Positions 15,880 through 26,801 are shown, counted from the stretch's first letter. The stretch is DNA of 64,000 nt from Fulvimarina manganoxydans (GCF_900176465.1 NZ_FWXR01000009.1:1-64000); one strand, 5' to 3'. Notes: generated from the sequence alone by a model not told the origin. Made by a program: numbers and translations.

Positions 15880-16710
15880 TCAGCGCGAGGCGTCGATCTC
15901 CGCGCCGAGCTTGGCGATCGCCTGCTGATAGACCGGCGCTGCGTTCCAGCCCTGAATACCCTGGAACCCGGCCTGGCCCGGCTGGTAGTTCGGCGTCATG
16001 CCATGGGAGCGCAGAAAGTTGGCGGTCGAATACATCGCGTCGGGCAGCGAGGACAGATCGACCCGGCCATTGCCGTCGGCATCGACGCCATAGCGCATGA
16101 TATTGCCGGCGAGGAACTGGGTGTGGCCGTATTCGCCGTGGCCGGCGCCCTTGGAATTGGCAGACAGGCCACCGCGATCGACAAGCTGGAGCGCGGCGAT
16201 CAGATGCGGCTTGAAGAAGTCGGTCCGGCGGCAGTCATAGGCGATGGTCGCGGCCGAAGAGACGACATTCTCCGAACCCATGAAGCGGCCGAAACCGGTC
16301 TCCATGCCCCAGATCGCCAGCAAGGGCCCGGGCGTGATGCCGTAGCGGCGCTGGATGTCGTTGAACATGGCCTGATTCTGGCGCAGGCGCTGCTTGCCGC
16401 CGCTGACGATCGCATTGCCGCCGCGCTTCTTCAGAAAGGTGTCGAGGCTCATCGTGAAGGCAGAGCCGCCCTTCTGGGCCGCGCGATCAATGGAAATCGT
16501 CTTGTTGTTGTAGCGGGCATTGGCGAGGGCCTGAAGCCCGCGCGAGCCGACGCCATTGGCCTGGGCGGTCTGAGCGAATTCCGCCTTCCACTGGTCGAAA
16601 CCGCCGGGGCCGTTGCCGCAGGAGGCGGCAAGGCTCGGCGATGCGATCAGGGAAAGCGCCAGCGCCGCTCCTGCCGCAAGGGTCTTGAGCGTGGTCTTGA
16701 AGGCGATCAT
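15880..16710 (-). CDS. Lytic murein transglycosylase (MltB/SLT_2 family)
   Basis: Exported enzyme that cleaves the MurNAc-GlcNAc bond of peptidoglycan to leave 1,6-anhydro ends. Signal peptide residues 1-28 (LAAGAALALSLIASPSLA). The catalytic glutamate is in the hallmark ITPGPLLAIWGMETGFG, at residue 137. GAGHGEYGHTQFLAGNIMRYGVD and DAMYSTANFLRSHGM are typical of the SLT_2 family. I chose the ATG at 16710 (276 aa) because GAGAGGA precedes it at good spacing and the signal peptide begins there. The frame extends to 16821. Confidence 0.92.
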   Translation of the reverse strand: MIAFKTTLKTLAAGAALALSLIASPSLAASCGNGPGGFDQWKAEFAQTAQANGVGSRGLQALANARYNNKTISIDRAAQKGGSAFTMSLDTFLKKRGGNAIVSGGKQRLRQNQAMFNDIQRRYGITPGPLLAIWGMETGFGRFMGSENVVSSAATIAYDCRRTDFFKPHLIAALQLVDRGGLSANSKGAGHGEYGHTQFLAGNIMRYGVDADGNGRVDLSSLPDAMYSTANFLRSHGMTPNYQPGQAGFQGIQGWNAAPVYQQAIAKLGAEIDASR

Positions 16711-17153
16711 CGAATGGTCCTCTCGGCTGGCCCGGTTCGGGCACGGACGATGTGAAACTTGGCAGGCAGACATGGCTTCGAGCTTGCCACCTCGTCCCCG
16801 GACGGGCCGAAGCGTTTGCAAAGCCAGCTGAGAGACGAAAGGACATCGTCTTCCGCCGCGAGCCGTACCCGCCGCAAGAGAGCGGCAAAAGATTGACGGT
16901 CATGGCCAAACTGACGAAAGGGTGATCGCGTTGCATTTCTGCATCTGGTGCGCCATGCGCCAAATGGAGGCTGGCGGCCCATCGAGACGGCCCAGTCACG
17001 GCCGAAGAACCGAAACGCAACTGTCATCGAGACGTCGGTTACCCGCAATACCGTCATCTTGTTCGGGAAGCGGCTGTCCTAGCGAATAGCTCATCGCAAC
17101 TCGCGTCGCGATTAAGCGGACCCCGCATCCGCCGGCAGAAAGGACAAAACGCA
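16711..17153. other. Divergent intergenic region
   Basis: Between the divergent transglycosylase and thioredoxin-like genes. No family-bearing frame, tRNA or clear operator seen. GC-rich throughout, with open frames that are shadows. Confidence 0.4.
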
Positions 17154-17717
17154 ATGCACGGGAACAACAGATGTCGGGCGCGCACCCGCCGATCCTTGCT
17201 GCGAGGGGCAGGCCTGACGCTTCTTGTTGGGGTCCTTGGGATTGGTCTCGGGACGCAAGCGCCCTTCGCGCAGGAGAGCGAGCGCGTCGATCTTTCGAGC
17301 CTCGCCCTCACCGATGGCCGCACCGATTTCGACTTATCCACGCTGATTGAGACCGGACCCGTCATCGTCCATCTTTGGGCGACCTGGTGCGCGCCCTGCC
17401 TCACCGAATTACCGAAGCTCGCCGAGTTTGCCGACCTACTCTCGAAGGCAGGCGCGCGGGAGCGGTTTCTCGTCGTGTCTGTCGACAGCAAGTCATTCGA
17501 GCGGGTTTCGAGCTTCCTCTCCGCGCGCCTCAACCTTCCCGATCTCGATGTCTTGAAGGTCCAGGCAGGCAATCCCGGCTCGGCCCTTCGCGTCTTCGGT
17601 TATCCCACGACGCTCGTGCTGGCACCCTCCGGCGCGGTGCTCTGGCGCCATCAGGGGCCGGTCGACTGGCAATCGCCGGATCGCCGCCGAGACCTGCTTC
17701 GGTTGATCGGACTCTGA
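17154..17717 (+). CDS. TlpA-like thioredoxin-fold protein, probably Tat-exported
   Basis: Periplasmic thiol-disulfide protein, 187 aa. The N-terminus has TRRSLLRGAG followed by the hydrophobic LTLLVGVLGIGLGT, fitting a twin-arginine or membrane-anchor signal. The active site is WATWCAPCLTELPKL, cysteines 79 and 82, and the cis-proline loop is FGYPTTLVLAPSG. It may reduce apocytochrome c or other exported cysteines, but no cytochrome maturation genes adjoin. It converges on the ABC permease gene with about 115 bases between. Confidence 0.88.
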   Translation: MHGNNRCRARTRRSLLRGAGLTLLVGVLGIGLGTQAPFAQESERVDLSSLALTDGRTDFDLSTLIETGPVIVHLWATWCAPCLTELPKLAEFADLLSKAGARERFLVVSVDSKSFERVSSFLSARLNLPDLDVLKVQAGNPGSALRVFGYPTTLVLAPSGAVLWRHQGPVDWQSPDRRRDLLRLIGL

Positions 17718-17831
17718 GGCGGGAGGCGGATGGGCAGACTTATCGCCCGTCCGACACTCGCCCCGCAAAGGACGAACACTTTGGGCGCTATCCTTCCGAC
17801 GATACTATAGCCAACCCTCGGAGCATGGCGC

Positions 17832-19268
17832 TCAGGCGCGCAAGTCCTTGACGATCGGTCGCGCCAAAGCCGCGAGCGGCGCAAGAAGCGCAAAGATCAG
17901 CGTCAGGCTGATAAAGGCTGCGACGAGATGGAGTTCGCTCCAGCCGATGCTTGCCGAAACCGCAATATCCGTCCGCTCCGCGACGAGCCCAGAGATCGCT
18001 CTCGCTGCCAAATAACCGAGCCCAAGCCCCAAGATCGCGCCGCCCAGAATGAGCGTGGCGGCATGAAGCCAAATGACCGAAAAGGCGAAGCGCGTCGGCG
18101 CGCCGATGGCGCGCAGCAGCGCCATTTGGCGTGAGAAGAGGCGCGACAAGATGGCGAGCCCCGCCAGTACGCCCGCCGTGACGAGAAACTGTGTGAGGAC
18201 GGCCATCAGCGACATGGCCTCCCGCACATCGCCGAGCACCGAATAAAGCTCGGAGAGAACCGTGCCCGGAAAGAACGCCATCATGTCGTCGCGCTGAAAA
18301 TCGGCACGCAGCGCATAGGCCTGATAAAGCTCTCTAGGTTTGACGAGCACGGCTGGCGTGCCGGGGAAATAGGCCGGATCGAAAGGCGGCCCGACCTGTT
18401 CCTCCCGTTCGGGCGCATGGCCGTTCGGCAAGCCGTGGATCTCCCAGACGGCCTCGATCGGCACGATGACCGCCTTGTCCCAGGGGCTCCCTGTCGGGAC
18501 CATCCGCCCAACGACGGTATAGTTGAATCCCTCATGGGCGTGGTGATGCTCATGCGAGTGGTCCGGCTCGCCCTCTGCCTCAAGCGCATGGCCCTGACCG
18601 GCTTCGCCTTGGTGGTCGCGGTCGTGATCGGGATCCTCACCCCCGGCATGATCTTCGTCATCGTCGTCCGCCTCGCCCATCCCGTGCTGAGGCGAAAAGC
18701 GGTCTCCGATCGAAAGCGGAACCGACGCTCCCGCAATCGCTTCGAAATGGTCCTCGAAGAACCGGCCTTCGGCCAGATTCCCGCTGAGATGAGCGACGAA
18801 TTCGGCCGTCGATCCGACCACAGGCGCACCATCCACGGAATCGCCGAAGCCGATCGGCGCTGCGATCGCCACACGGTCGTCGCGGGCGATTTCGTCATAG
18901 GCCGCTCCCGACAGGAGCGGCACATCGGACGGGCGCAGATAGACGGCGGCGAGCAGCATGGTGATCTCGCTGCCCGGCGCCGCAACCACAAGATCAAAGG
19001 GATCGGCAGCCCGCGCCGTCGCCTCGCGCAGGCCTCGTTCCTGGGCAATCAAACCCGTGCCAATCGCGACCGACACCGCGATAAGGGAGAGAAACAGAAG
19101 GCTCGTAAAGCGAAAGCGGCGCAAAATGGCGAAAGAGAGCCCGGCCGGGCGATGCCCTGTAAGAAGACACGCAGCGACGACTGCGCCTGGCAACAGGAGG
19201 AGCCCTAGCCAGATTAGGTCCTGAGTCGTTGCCGCAAGGCCGGCCCACCATTGGGTCATTGCGGTCAT
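17832..19268 (-). CDS. FtsX/MacB-type ABC permease with histidine-rich loop, putative metal link
   Basis: Inner-membrane permease, 478 aa. A hydrophobic segment near 18-36 and one near 55-75 precede a large periplasmic loop. The FtsX-type four-helix core with three more segments follows about 350-475. Residues 195-246 of the loop are acidic and hold 11 histidines, including HSHEHHHAHEG. Such stretches bind zinc or other transition metals, and similar permeases occur in Zrg-type zinc systems of Vibrio. I infer a metal-related role; lipoprotein or lipid export is the alternative. The start overlaps the ATPase stop by ATGA. Confidence 0.82.
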   Translation of the reverse strand: MTAMTQWWAGLAATTQDLIWLGLLLLPGAVVAACLLTGHRPAGLSFAILRRFRFTSLLFLSLIAVSVAIGTGLIAQERGLREATARAADPFDLVVAAPGSEITMLLAAVYLRPSDVPLLSGAAYDEIARDDRVAIAAPIGFGDSVDGAPVVGSTAEFVAHLSGNLAEGRFFEDHFEAIAGASVPLSIGDRFSPQHGMGEADDDDEDHAGGEDPDHDRDHQGEAGQGHALEAEGEPDHSHEHHHAHEGFNYTVVGRMVPTGSPWDKAVIVPIEAVWEIHGLPNGHAPEREEQVGPPFDPAYFPGTPAVLVKPRELYQAYALRADFQRDDMMAFFPGTVLSELYSVLGDVREAMSLMAVLTQFLVTAGVLAGLAILSRLFSRQMALLRAIGAPTRFAFSVIWLHAATLILGGAILGLGLGYLAARAISGLVAERTDIAVSASIGWSELHLVAAFISLTLIFALLAPLAALARPIVKDLRA

Positions 19269-19957
19269 GACACGCTTCCTTCCGGAACTGAAACGATCTC
19301 TCCGTCGACGATCCGCACACGCCGATCGGCCGCTTCGACCAGATGCCGATCATGGCTGACAGCGATCAGCGTCTTCCCGGATGCGCGGGCAAAACCCATC
19401 AAATCGGAGATCAGCCGGTCTGCATTCGCCCGATCGAGCGAGGCGGTCGGCTCGTCGGCAAGGATGACGGCGGGATCGTGGGCCAATGCGCGCGCAGCGG
19501 CGATCCGCTGGCGCTCGCCACCGGAAAAGCTCGCAACGCTGCGGGCATCGTCGGCGATGCCGAATTGCTGAAGGAGGGTCCGAGCCCGCTCGACGATCGC
19601 CTTGCGCTTATTAGCCTTGCTGCCGTAACGCGCGGCGATCCCGGCATTGACGAGCGGCCCCACCTCGTCGAACAAATGATGCTCCTGAAAGATGAGGCCG
19701 AGGCGCTCACGGCGAAAAGCGGCCCGTTCGCGCGCTGAGCGCGCAAGAATCTCGTCGCCGTCCCATTCCACCCGGCCCTTGGCCCGATCAAGCAAGCCGG
19801 CGATCGCAAAAAGCAGCGTCGTTTTGCCGGCACCCGACGGACCCTCGATGACGACGGTTTCGCCGCTCGTGATCGACAGGTCGGGAACCGCCAAAAGCCG
19901 ACGATCGCCCTCGCCTCGGACCTCAAGATTGGCGACCCGAAGTGTCCCCTCGCTCAT
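19265..19957 (-). CDS. ABC transporter ATP-binding protein (LolD/MacB type)
   Basis: ATPase partner of the histidine-rich permease, 230 aa. Walker A GPSGAGKTT at 39-47, Q-loop LIFQEHHLF, signature FSGGERQRIAAARAL, Walker B AVILADEPTASLD, switch H in IAVSHDRHL. The signature reads FSGGE rather than LSGGE, a common variant in this group. It is translationally coupled to the permease by a 4-base overlap and follows the Tat-exported CPxC protein gene after 38 bases, so the three look like one unit. Confidence 0.92.
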   Translation of the reverse strand: MSEGTLRVANLEVRGEGDRRLLAVPDLSITSGETVVIEGPSGAGKTTLLFAIAGLLDRAKGRVEWDGDEILARSARERAAFRRERLGLIFQEHHLFDEVGPLVNAGIAARYGSKANKRKAIVERARTLLQQFGIADDARSVASFSGGERQRIAAARALAHDPAVILADEPTASLDRANADRLISDLMGFARASGKTLIAVSHDRHLVEAADRRVRIVDGEIVSVPEGSVS

Positions 19958-19995
19958 CGCCTGTTTCCTTTTTGCTAAAGAACCGATGCGTCCGG

Positions 19996-20436
19996 TCAGG
20001 CCCGCTCGAATGTCGCATCCGCAAGCCGTACACGGCTGACGAAACCCGTTTCGGGATCGGTGAAAGCGCCGAGCTCAAGCCGGCCGGTCGTGACCAGCTT
20101 GACGTTGTAGCGAACCACATCGACGACCCTTTTGGCGTAGACAGCCAGGATGTCGTCGGGCCAATCCGCTTCCGACTCGCAGAAGGGACAGACAGCCATC
20201 GGCCGCCTGGTGAGAACGAAGAAGTTCGACTCAGCCTTCAAGGGGGGAGCCATATAGCCCTCGACCCCGACGCGCTGGCCCTCGAGACGCTTGGCAAGCT
20301 TGGTAAAGCTTTGATCCTTTTCGTAGAGGTCGCGCAGCTTGATGATCTCGGTCTCGGCGAAAACGGGCATGGGCCGGGCGGCGATCAGAAAGCTTGCCGC
20401 TCCGAATGCCAAGACTTGCCGGCGGTTCGTCGTCAT
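19996..20436 (-). CDS. Tat-exported CPxC protein of the ABC cluster
   Basis: Exported protein of 146 aa, domain of unknown function. TNRRQVLAFGAASFLIA is a twin-arginine signal ending near VFA at residue 27, implying folding or cofactor loading before export. The mature part has GQRVGVEGYMAPP, which resembles the OB-like DUF3299 group, then AVCPFCESEADWPDD with cysteines 83 and 86, and ends with GAFTDPETGFVSRVRL. A CPxC pair next to a histidine-rich permease suggests metal binding or handover, which is inference. RBS AGGAG precedes the ATG. First of the three-gene unit, 79 bases after phoA. Confidence 0.75.
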   Translation of the reverse strand: MTTNRRQVLAFGAASFLIAARPMPVFAETEIIKLRDLYEKDQSFTKLAKRLEGQRVGVEGYMAPPLKAESNFFVLTRRPMAVCPFCESEADWPDDILAVYAKRVVDVVRYNVKLVTTGRLELGAFTDPETGFVSRVRLADATFERA

Positions 20437-20461
20437 CGCATCGCTCCTGTCTCAGATGGAC

Positions 20462-20483
20462 GGGGACGCCCATCGGCGCCCCC
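20462..20483. terminator. Hairpin between alkaline phosphatase and ABC cluster
   Basis: GGGGACGCC pairs with GGCGCCCCC across a CATC loop with one mismatch. Located between phoA and the CPxC gene on the minus strand. There is no T tract; it may attenuate rather than stop transcription. Confidence 0.4.
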
Positions 20484-20514
20484 GATCCTTCATCGTTGTC
20501 GAATAGCTCCGGAC

Positions 20515-22053
20515 TTACTGTCCGGAAGCGCCTTCGGCGGACGCGTCCATCGCCGCGTAATGCATCACGTGGAAGATGTAGTTCTGCTCGATCGTGCCAT
20601 CGAAGAGATGCGCCCAGGGGCCCTTGGCATAGACGGCAACATCCTCACCCGAATGGGTCTCCGAGCTCATCGGGATCAGAGCCTGCTGGATGTAGTCGAC
20701 GTCCGTCGCCTCGTCCTCGGTCACGTCCGGACGCGAACCGGAGAAGACCTCGCCGCCCTCGGCGCTTTCCTTCGGCGTCAGGATCGAACCTGCGCCATTC
20801 AGATACCCGATCACGGTATAGGGCTTGCCATCGTCTGCCAGGAGCGGCGTATCGGAATGTTTCACGCCTTCCGCGTCAACATCGTAGCAGATGCCGAGGA
20901 TCGGGTTGCCACGACCGCAATAGCCATTGAAGGCAATCGCATGCTCGTGGTCGGCCGTGACGATGAGGAGCGTATCTTCGTCGTCGGTCAACTCGTCGGC
21001 CAGAGCGATGGCGCGAGCGAATTCCTCACCATCGGACAGGGTGCGATAGGCATTGCCGTCATGATTGGCATGATCGACGCGGCCCGCCTCGATTTCGAGA
21101 TAGAAGCCCTGATCGTTGGTCTTGAGATAGTCGATCGCCGCCTTGGTCATATCGGTCAGCGAGGGCTCGCTTTCCGGGCGGTCCACTTCGTAGCTCATAT
21201 GGCTGTCCTTGAAGAGGCCGAGCACCGGTTTCTCGCCCGACATATCGGCCCCGGACAGGGTCGTGGCGTCATAGACATACTGCGCACCGGCGTCGGTCGC
21301 ATTCTCGACGAGGTTCTTGCCGTCCGTGCGCTTGGCCTTATAGGCGCCTTCCGTATTGGCACCTTCCGAGAAGAACATGCCGCCGCCGCCGCCAAGAGCG
21401 ATGTCGACCACGCCGGCCTTCATCTGATCGACGAGCTGGGTCGCGATGTCGGTGCACCCCTCCGGCGCTTCAGCTTCCCAATCCCGATTAGCTGTCTTGG
21501 CATAGACACCGGCCGGGGTCGCATGGGTGATACGGGCGGTCGAAACGACTCCGACCGACTTTCCAGCCTCAGTGGCCAGCTCGGCGAAGGTGGTCAGGCG
21601 ATTGCCCTCTTCGGAGGCGCAATTGTCGTGACGGCCCTCTTCGGACAGGTTGATCGTGTTGAAGCGCTGTTTGACACCGCTGTTCATCGCACCGGCGGTC
21701 GGCGCGGAATCGGGCGTCTGGGCGTTGATGTTGTAGGTCTTCACAAGCGCGCTGTGAAAGTCAGGAGTCTCGTAAGGCAGGACGTGCTCTTCGCCCATCT
21801 CGCCCTGGTTCTGACCCGCAAAGAGACGAATCGCGAAATTCGTGCCAACGCCGTTTCCGTCAGCGACGAACAGAATGACATTCTTGGCGCGATTGGTGTT
21901 CGGCTGGCGGGCGAGCATCTCCTGAATCCGCGCCTGCCCATCCTTGTACCAGCTGGACTCGGCTTGGCGGACGGAGGACGAAGCGGCATCCTGAGCGTAG
22001 GCGGTGGTTGTCAGAAGCGCCGTCGAGACGGCAGCAATCATCGCGGTTTTCAT
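20515..22053 (-). CDS. phoA: Alkaline phosphatase
   Basis: Periplasmic zinc/magnesium enzyme that frees phosphate from phosphomonoesters. Signal peptide residues 1-20 (TAMIAAVSTALLTTTAYA). Metal and nucleophile motifs of the PhoA family: VILFVADGNGVG (first aspartate), TPDSAPTAGAM with the phospho-accepting serine at about 116, EIEAGRVDHANHDGN and VTADHEHA for zinc ligands, and SGEDVAVYAKGP near the end. I start at the ATG at 22053, preceded by AGGAGAGG. The TTG before it is not needed. Length 512 aa. A weak Pho-box-like sequence lies upstream. It may be transcribed with the putative metal ABC genes that follow. Confidence 0.93.
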   Translation of the reverse strand: MKTAMIAAVSTALLTTTAYAQDAASSSVRQAESSWYKDGQARIQEMLARQPNTNRAKNVILFVADGNGVGTNFAIRLFAGQNQGEMGEEHVLPYETPDFHSALVKTYNINAQTPDSAPTAGAMNSGVKQRFNTINLSEEGRHDNCASEEGNRLTTFAELATEAGKSVGVVSTARITHATPAGVYAKTANRDWEAEAPEGCTDIATQLVDQMKAGVVDIALGGGGGMFFSEGANTEGAYKAKRTDGKNLVENATDAGAQYVYDATTLSGADMSGEKPVLGLFKDSHMSYEVDRPESEPSLTDMTKAAIDYLKTNDQGFYLEIEAGRVDHANHDGNAYRTLSDGEEFARAIALADELTDDEDTLLIVTADHEHAIAFNGYCGRGNPILGICYDVDAEGVKHSDTPLLADDGKPYTVIGYLNGAGSILTPKESAEGGEVFSGSRPDVTEDEATDVDYIQQALIPMSSETHSGEDVAVYAKGPWAHLFDGTIEQNYIFHVMHYAAMDASAEGASGQ

Positions 22054-22168
22054 CAATCCCTCTCCTGTTGGGCGCCAAGAGTTGAGCGCCTGTGAGGGAG
22101 GGGCATAACGAAGCTTGATGACGTTTACACAACACGGCGCCGCATTGCGGCAACCGTCTCAAAGACAT

Positions 22169-22204
22169 AATAAAAGCCGCGACGGACGGCCCGGCGCGGC
22201 TCTT
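22169..22204 (-). terminator. Intrinsic terminator of acs
   Basis: On the minus strand: GCCGCG, a loop of about 13 bases, CGCGGC and then TTTTATTAT. It lies about 30 bases past the acs stop codon. Confidence 0.85.
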
Positions 22205-22234
22205 TATAGCCTTTGAAGCCGAAGCCTCCGTGGC

Positions 22235-24181
<1,947 letters not shown>

Positions 24182-24402
24182 CGAAGTCACCTCCCAGATC
24201 TTGTCAACGACCGCCGCAGGACGGCCTCTCGCCGCGGAAAATAGTCGGCGAAAGGCGCCCGGGTCCAGCGATCCTCCATGCTACTTTGGGCACGGACGAT
24301 CTCAGCCATTGGGCCTATATGCCACCCGCGACCTGCTGCGGCATTGCTTGCTTCAGGGACATGGCACGCGACGAAGGGTTGTCCATGACCCGTCGCGCAA
24401 GA

Positions 24403-24795
24403 TCAGCCGACAATAGCGAGAACGAACCCCATGAGGAGGAAAGCGCCCAGCCAGTGGATGCCGTTGATCAAGGTGAGCTTGCGCGAGCGGGCCTCGAAGG
24501 AGTGATCGACGACGATGGCGGCCAGGACAAATCCGGCCCAGGCGAGCACGGCATTGATCAAGGCGCTCTGAAGGTCGTCGCCGATATGGGCGTTGAGCCC
24601 CGACAGCATGCCGGCCATGACCACGAAGGCCACGAAGACGACGACGAGAGGGCCGGCTTTCAAAGCGGGACGGCCTCTGTAGCCGGCAGCCGTCATCCAG
24701 GACTTCTCGAAGAGACGGTGCCAGACGAAGCTGAAGATGAAGGCGACGAGTGCTGCGAGAAGGATGGCGATAGGACTGACGGCGGACATGCCCAT
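24403..24795 (-). CDS. DUF1761 membrane protein
   Basis: Small inner-membrane protein of 130 aa with four predicted helices (ILLAALVAFIFSFVW, LVVVFVAFVVMAGMLS, LINAVLAWAGFVLAAIVV, WLGAFLLMGFVLAIV). VWHRLFEKSW and the closing GIHWLGAFLLMG are typical of DUF1761. Function unknown. ATG at 24795 chosen because the hydrophobic domain begins just after it; ATG at 24789 is an alternative. The frame runs upstream to 24957 into the end of the AI-2E gene, without support. Confidence 0.8.
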   Translation of the reverse strand: MGMSAVSPIAILLAALVAFIFSFVWHRLFEKSWMTAAGYRGRPALKAGPLVVVFVAFVVMAGMLSGLNAHIGDDLQSALINAVLAWAGFVLAAIVVDHSFEARSRKLTLINGIHWLGAFLLMGFVLAIVG

Positions 24796-24934
24796 GATCG
24801 GCTGACTCCAGAATTTTGGATTGAGAGCGGTCTGAAAGATCACAAAGAGGCCGGGATCGGCCGCAGAACGTGATTGGTTCTGATCAAACCAGCGGAGCCG
24901 GGCTTCGTTTCGAACCCGGCGCAAAGACCGGCGA

Positions 24935-26077
24935 TCAGCGGTCCGACTGCCGGTCACGGCCCTCGCTCGGCACGGCCTCGTCCATCGGCATGACTTCGGC
25001 GATCACCTCGTCGCCTTCGCTGCCGGTGACATGGTCACCGCCCGCGGGCCCGCCCAGCATGTCCTCCACATAGAGATTGCGGACGAAAACCAGGAGCACG
25101 GCCACCAACGGCACCGCAAAGACGATGCCGAGCGTGCCGAGAAGGACGCCAAAGACGATCTGGGCGCCGATCGTTAGGACTGGAGGCAGGGCGCTGGTGT
25201 AGCGCTGGGCGATCGGCTGGGAGAGATTGCTTTCCACCGTCTGGACGAGGGCATAGACGCCGACACCCCAGAGCGCCATCGACATGGATTCCGACATGCC
25301 GACGAGCACGATGGGGATGCCAGCGATGAAGGGGCCGAGTGTCGGGATGAAGGCAAGGAGCCCGGCCTGGAACGCCAGGAGAAAGGCGCTGGGCATGCCC
25401 ACGAGAACGAGGCCGATCCAGGTGACGACAAAGACCGTCGCCATCGAGATGCCGGTGCCGCAGACCCAGAGGATCAGCTCTTCGGCCGCCCATTTGATCG
25501 TCTCGGCGATGCGCGGCCGCAGCGGCTTGGGAAACAGGCTGACGAGGCCGCGCGCATAAAGCTCCGGCTGAGCGATGAGAAACAGCGCGACAGCGACGAC
25601 AACGAAGACATTGCCGAGCCCGCCGAGTACCGAGAAGACCGCTTGGGAGGCCGACGAGAAGATGCCGGAGGGATCGGGAAGAAGCGCCTGGATGCCCGGC
25701 TCGTCCTTAGACCCCGCCGCGACGTGAAGGCCGGCTTCGCGCAGCATGTCCGCGAGCGAGTTCAACTCACTGCGAAGCTGCTCCCACAGCATATTGAAGT
25801 CGCTGACGAGTTTCACGCCGCCATAGAAGATCGCTCCGACGATCGCGGCGAAGAACAGGATGACGACGATGGTCGCTGCCAAGCCTCGCCGCATTCCGGC
25901 CCATTGCAGCGGCCGGGCAAGCGCCGTGAAGATCGCGGCCAGGAGTGCGCCGCCGAAAATCAGAAGGACCGCTGGCGCGGCAAGCCAAAGAACGACCAGA
26001 AGTCCGACGATCATCGATGCCGTCAGCGACACCACGGCCGTCTTGCGTGCCAGTTCGAGATTGTCTGTCGAATTCAT
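24935..26077 (-). CDS. AI-2E family transporter (PerM-like)
   Basis: Polytopic inner-membrane protein of 380 aa. About seven to eight hydrophobic helices, with the family pattern LARPLQWAGMRRGLAATIVVI early, a soluble loop around 95-150, and later FLLAFQAGLLAFIPTLGPFIAGIPIVLVG and ESNLSQPIAQRYTSALPPVLTIGAQIVFGVLLGTLGIVFAVPLVAV. Members include exporters of AI-2 and Na+/H+ antiporters, so the substrate is open. An acidic tail of about 45 residues ends the protein. RBS AGAGGGTG precedes the ATG. Confidence 0.9.
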   Translation of the reverse strand: MNSTDNLELARKTAVVSLTASMIVGLLVVLWLAAPAVLLIFGGALLAAIFTALARPLQWAGMRRGLAATIVVILFFAAIVGAIFYGGVKLVSDFNMLWEQLRSELNSLADMLREAGLHVAAGSKDEPGIQALLPDPSGIFSSASQAVFSVLGGLGNVFVVVAVALFLIAQPELYARGLVSLFPKPLRPRIAETIKWAAEELILWVCGTGISMATVFVVTWIGLVLVGMPSAFLLAFQAGLLAFIPTLGPFIAGIPIVLVGMSESMSMALWGVGVYALVQTVESNLSQPIAQRYTSALPPVLTIGAQIVFGVLLGTLGIVFAVPLVAVLLVFVRNLYVEDMLGGPAGGDHVTGSEGDEVIAEVMPMDEAVPSEGRDRQSDR

Positions 26078-26258
26078 GCGTCACCCTCTCCGCTCTCTTC
26101 AAAGGAGCGGGAGCGAAAATGGTTGCGCTTAAGACCGTTAGGCGACGAAGGGCGTTCGACCACCCCCTATCCAATACGCAAGGGACCCGCTATCCTGACG
26201 CAAGGGCAGCAGAGGATTCACCCCCTCTTGACTCTGTGATTTCTCGAAAGGCATCGTC

Positions 26259-26657
26259 ATGAACGGTCTTGCGCGTGCATGCTGGCTCGGCGCTGCGATC
26301 TATGCGGCGGCGGGTATGATATTCGGTATCGTCATGTCGGCGAGCGGCGATCATTCGCTCGCCGCCGCCCACGGCCATCTGAACCTGCTCGGCTGGGTGT
26401 CTTTGGCCCTTTACGGCAGTTTCTACAGCCTGTTTCCGGTCGCAGCTTCCGGCTGGCTCGCCCGCAGCCAGGTCGTGGCCGCCCATGTCGGCGTCCTCGT
26501 CCTGACGCCGGGGATCGTCCTTGCCATCGACGGCCGGACCGAAGCGCTTGCGAAGGCCGGTTCGATCATCATTCTCGCCTCCATGGTGCTTTTTGCGCTG
26601 GTCGTCGCACGGACCGGAACGCGAAAGCCTGCAACGACCATGAGTGCGGCGGAATGA
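26259..26657 (+). CDS. Small membrane protein resembling part of haem-copper oxidase subunit I
   Basis: Inner-membrane protein of 132 aa with four hydrophobic helices: CWLGAAIYAAAGMIFGIVM, LNLLGWVSLALYGSFYSLF, VVAAHVGVLVLTPGIVLAI and IIILASMVLFALVVA. AAHGHLNLLGWV and AAHVGV place histidines at helix starts, as in subunit I of haem-copper oxidases and in related orphan proteins, but at about a quarter of the oxidase length. It stands alone with no oxidase genes nearby, so whether it binds haem is unknown. A family-1 repeat follows the stop by a few bases. Confidence 0.75.
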   Translation: MNGLARACWLGAAIYAAAGMIFGIVMSASGDHSLAAAHGHLNLLGWVSLALYGSFYSLFPVAASGWLARSQVVAAHVGVLVLTPGIVLAIDGRTEALAKAGSIIILASMVLFALVVARTGTRKPATTMSAAE

Positions 26658-26661
26658 TCCA

Positions 26662-26785
26662 GTAATGCCGACGGGCGAGTGAAGTGGCCCCTCGGGTCGA
26701 TCTACTTCCGGCGAAGGGTGCAGACGCCGCTCGGCCTGCCAGCGAACATTCGAAAGCGATGCTTTCATATGTCCGCTGGTATAAG
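26662..26785 (+). repeat. Dispersed palindromic element, family 1, copy 2 (full)
   Basis: Element of about 124 bp between two convergent gene ends. It aligns without gaps to the copy at 55671-55794 (104 of 124 bases identical). Its ends form imperfect inverted repeats (TAATGCCGACGGGC against GTCCGCTGGTATA reversed), and the core 41-bp hairpin lies at 26739-26779 with 19-bp arms around GAT. The minus-strand translation begins MKASLSNVRWQAERRL. Confidence 0.85.
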
Positions 26786-26801
26786 AGAGGAGGTCTTCGC
26801 G

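Noticed and set aside
22118-22135. Pho-box-like sequence before phoA
   Set aside because: Only about 9 of 14 half-site positions match on the minus strand, too weak to list as a regulatory site.
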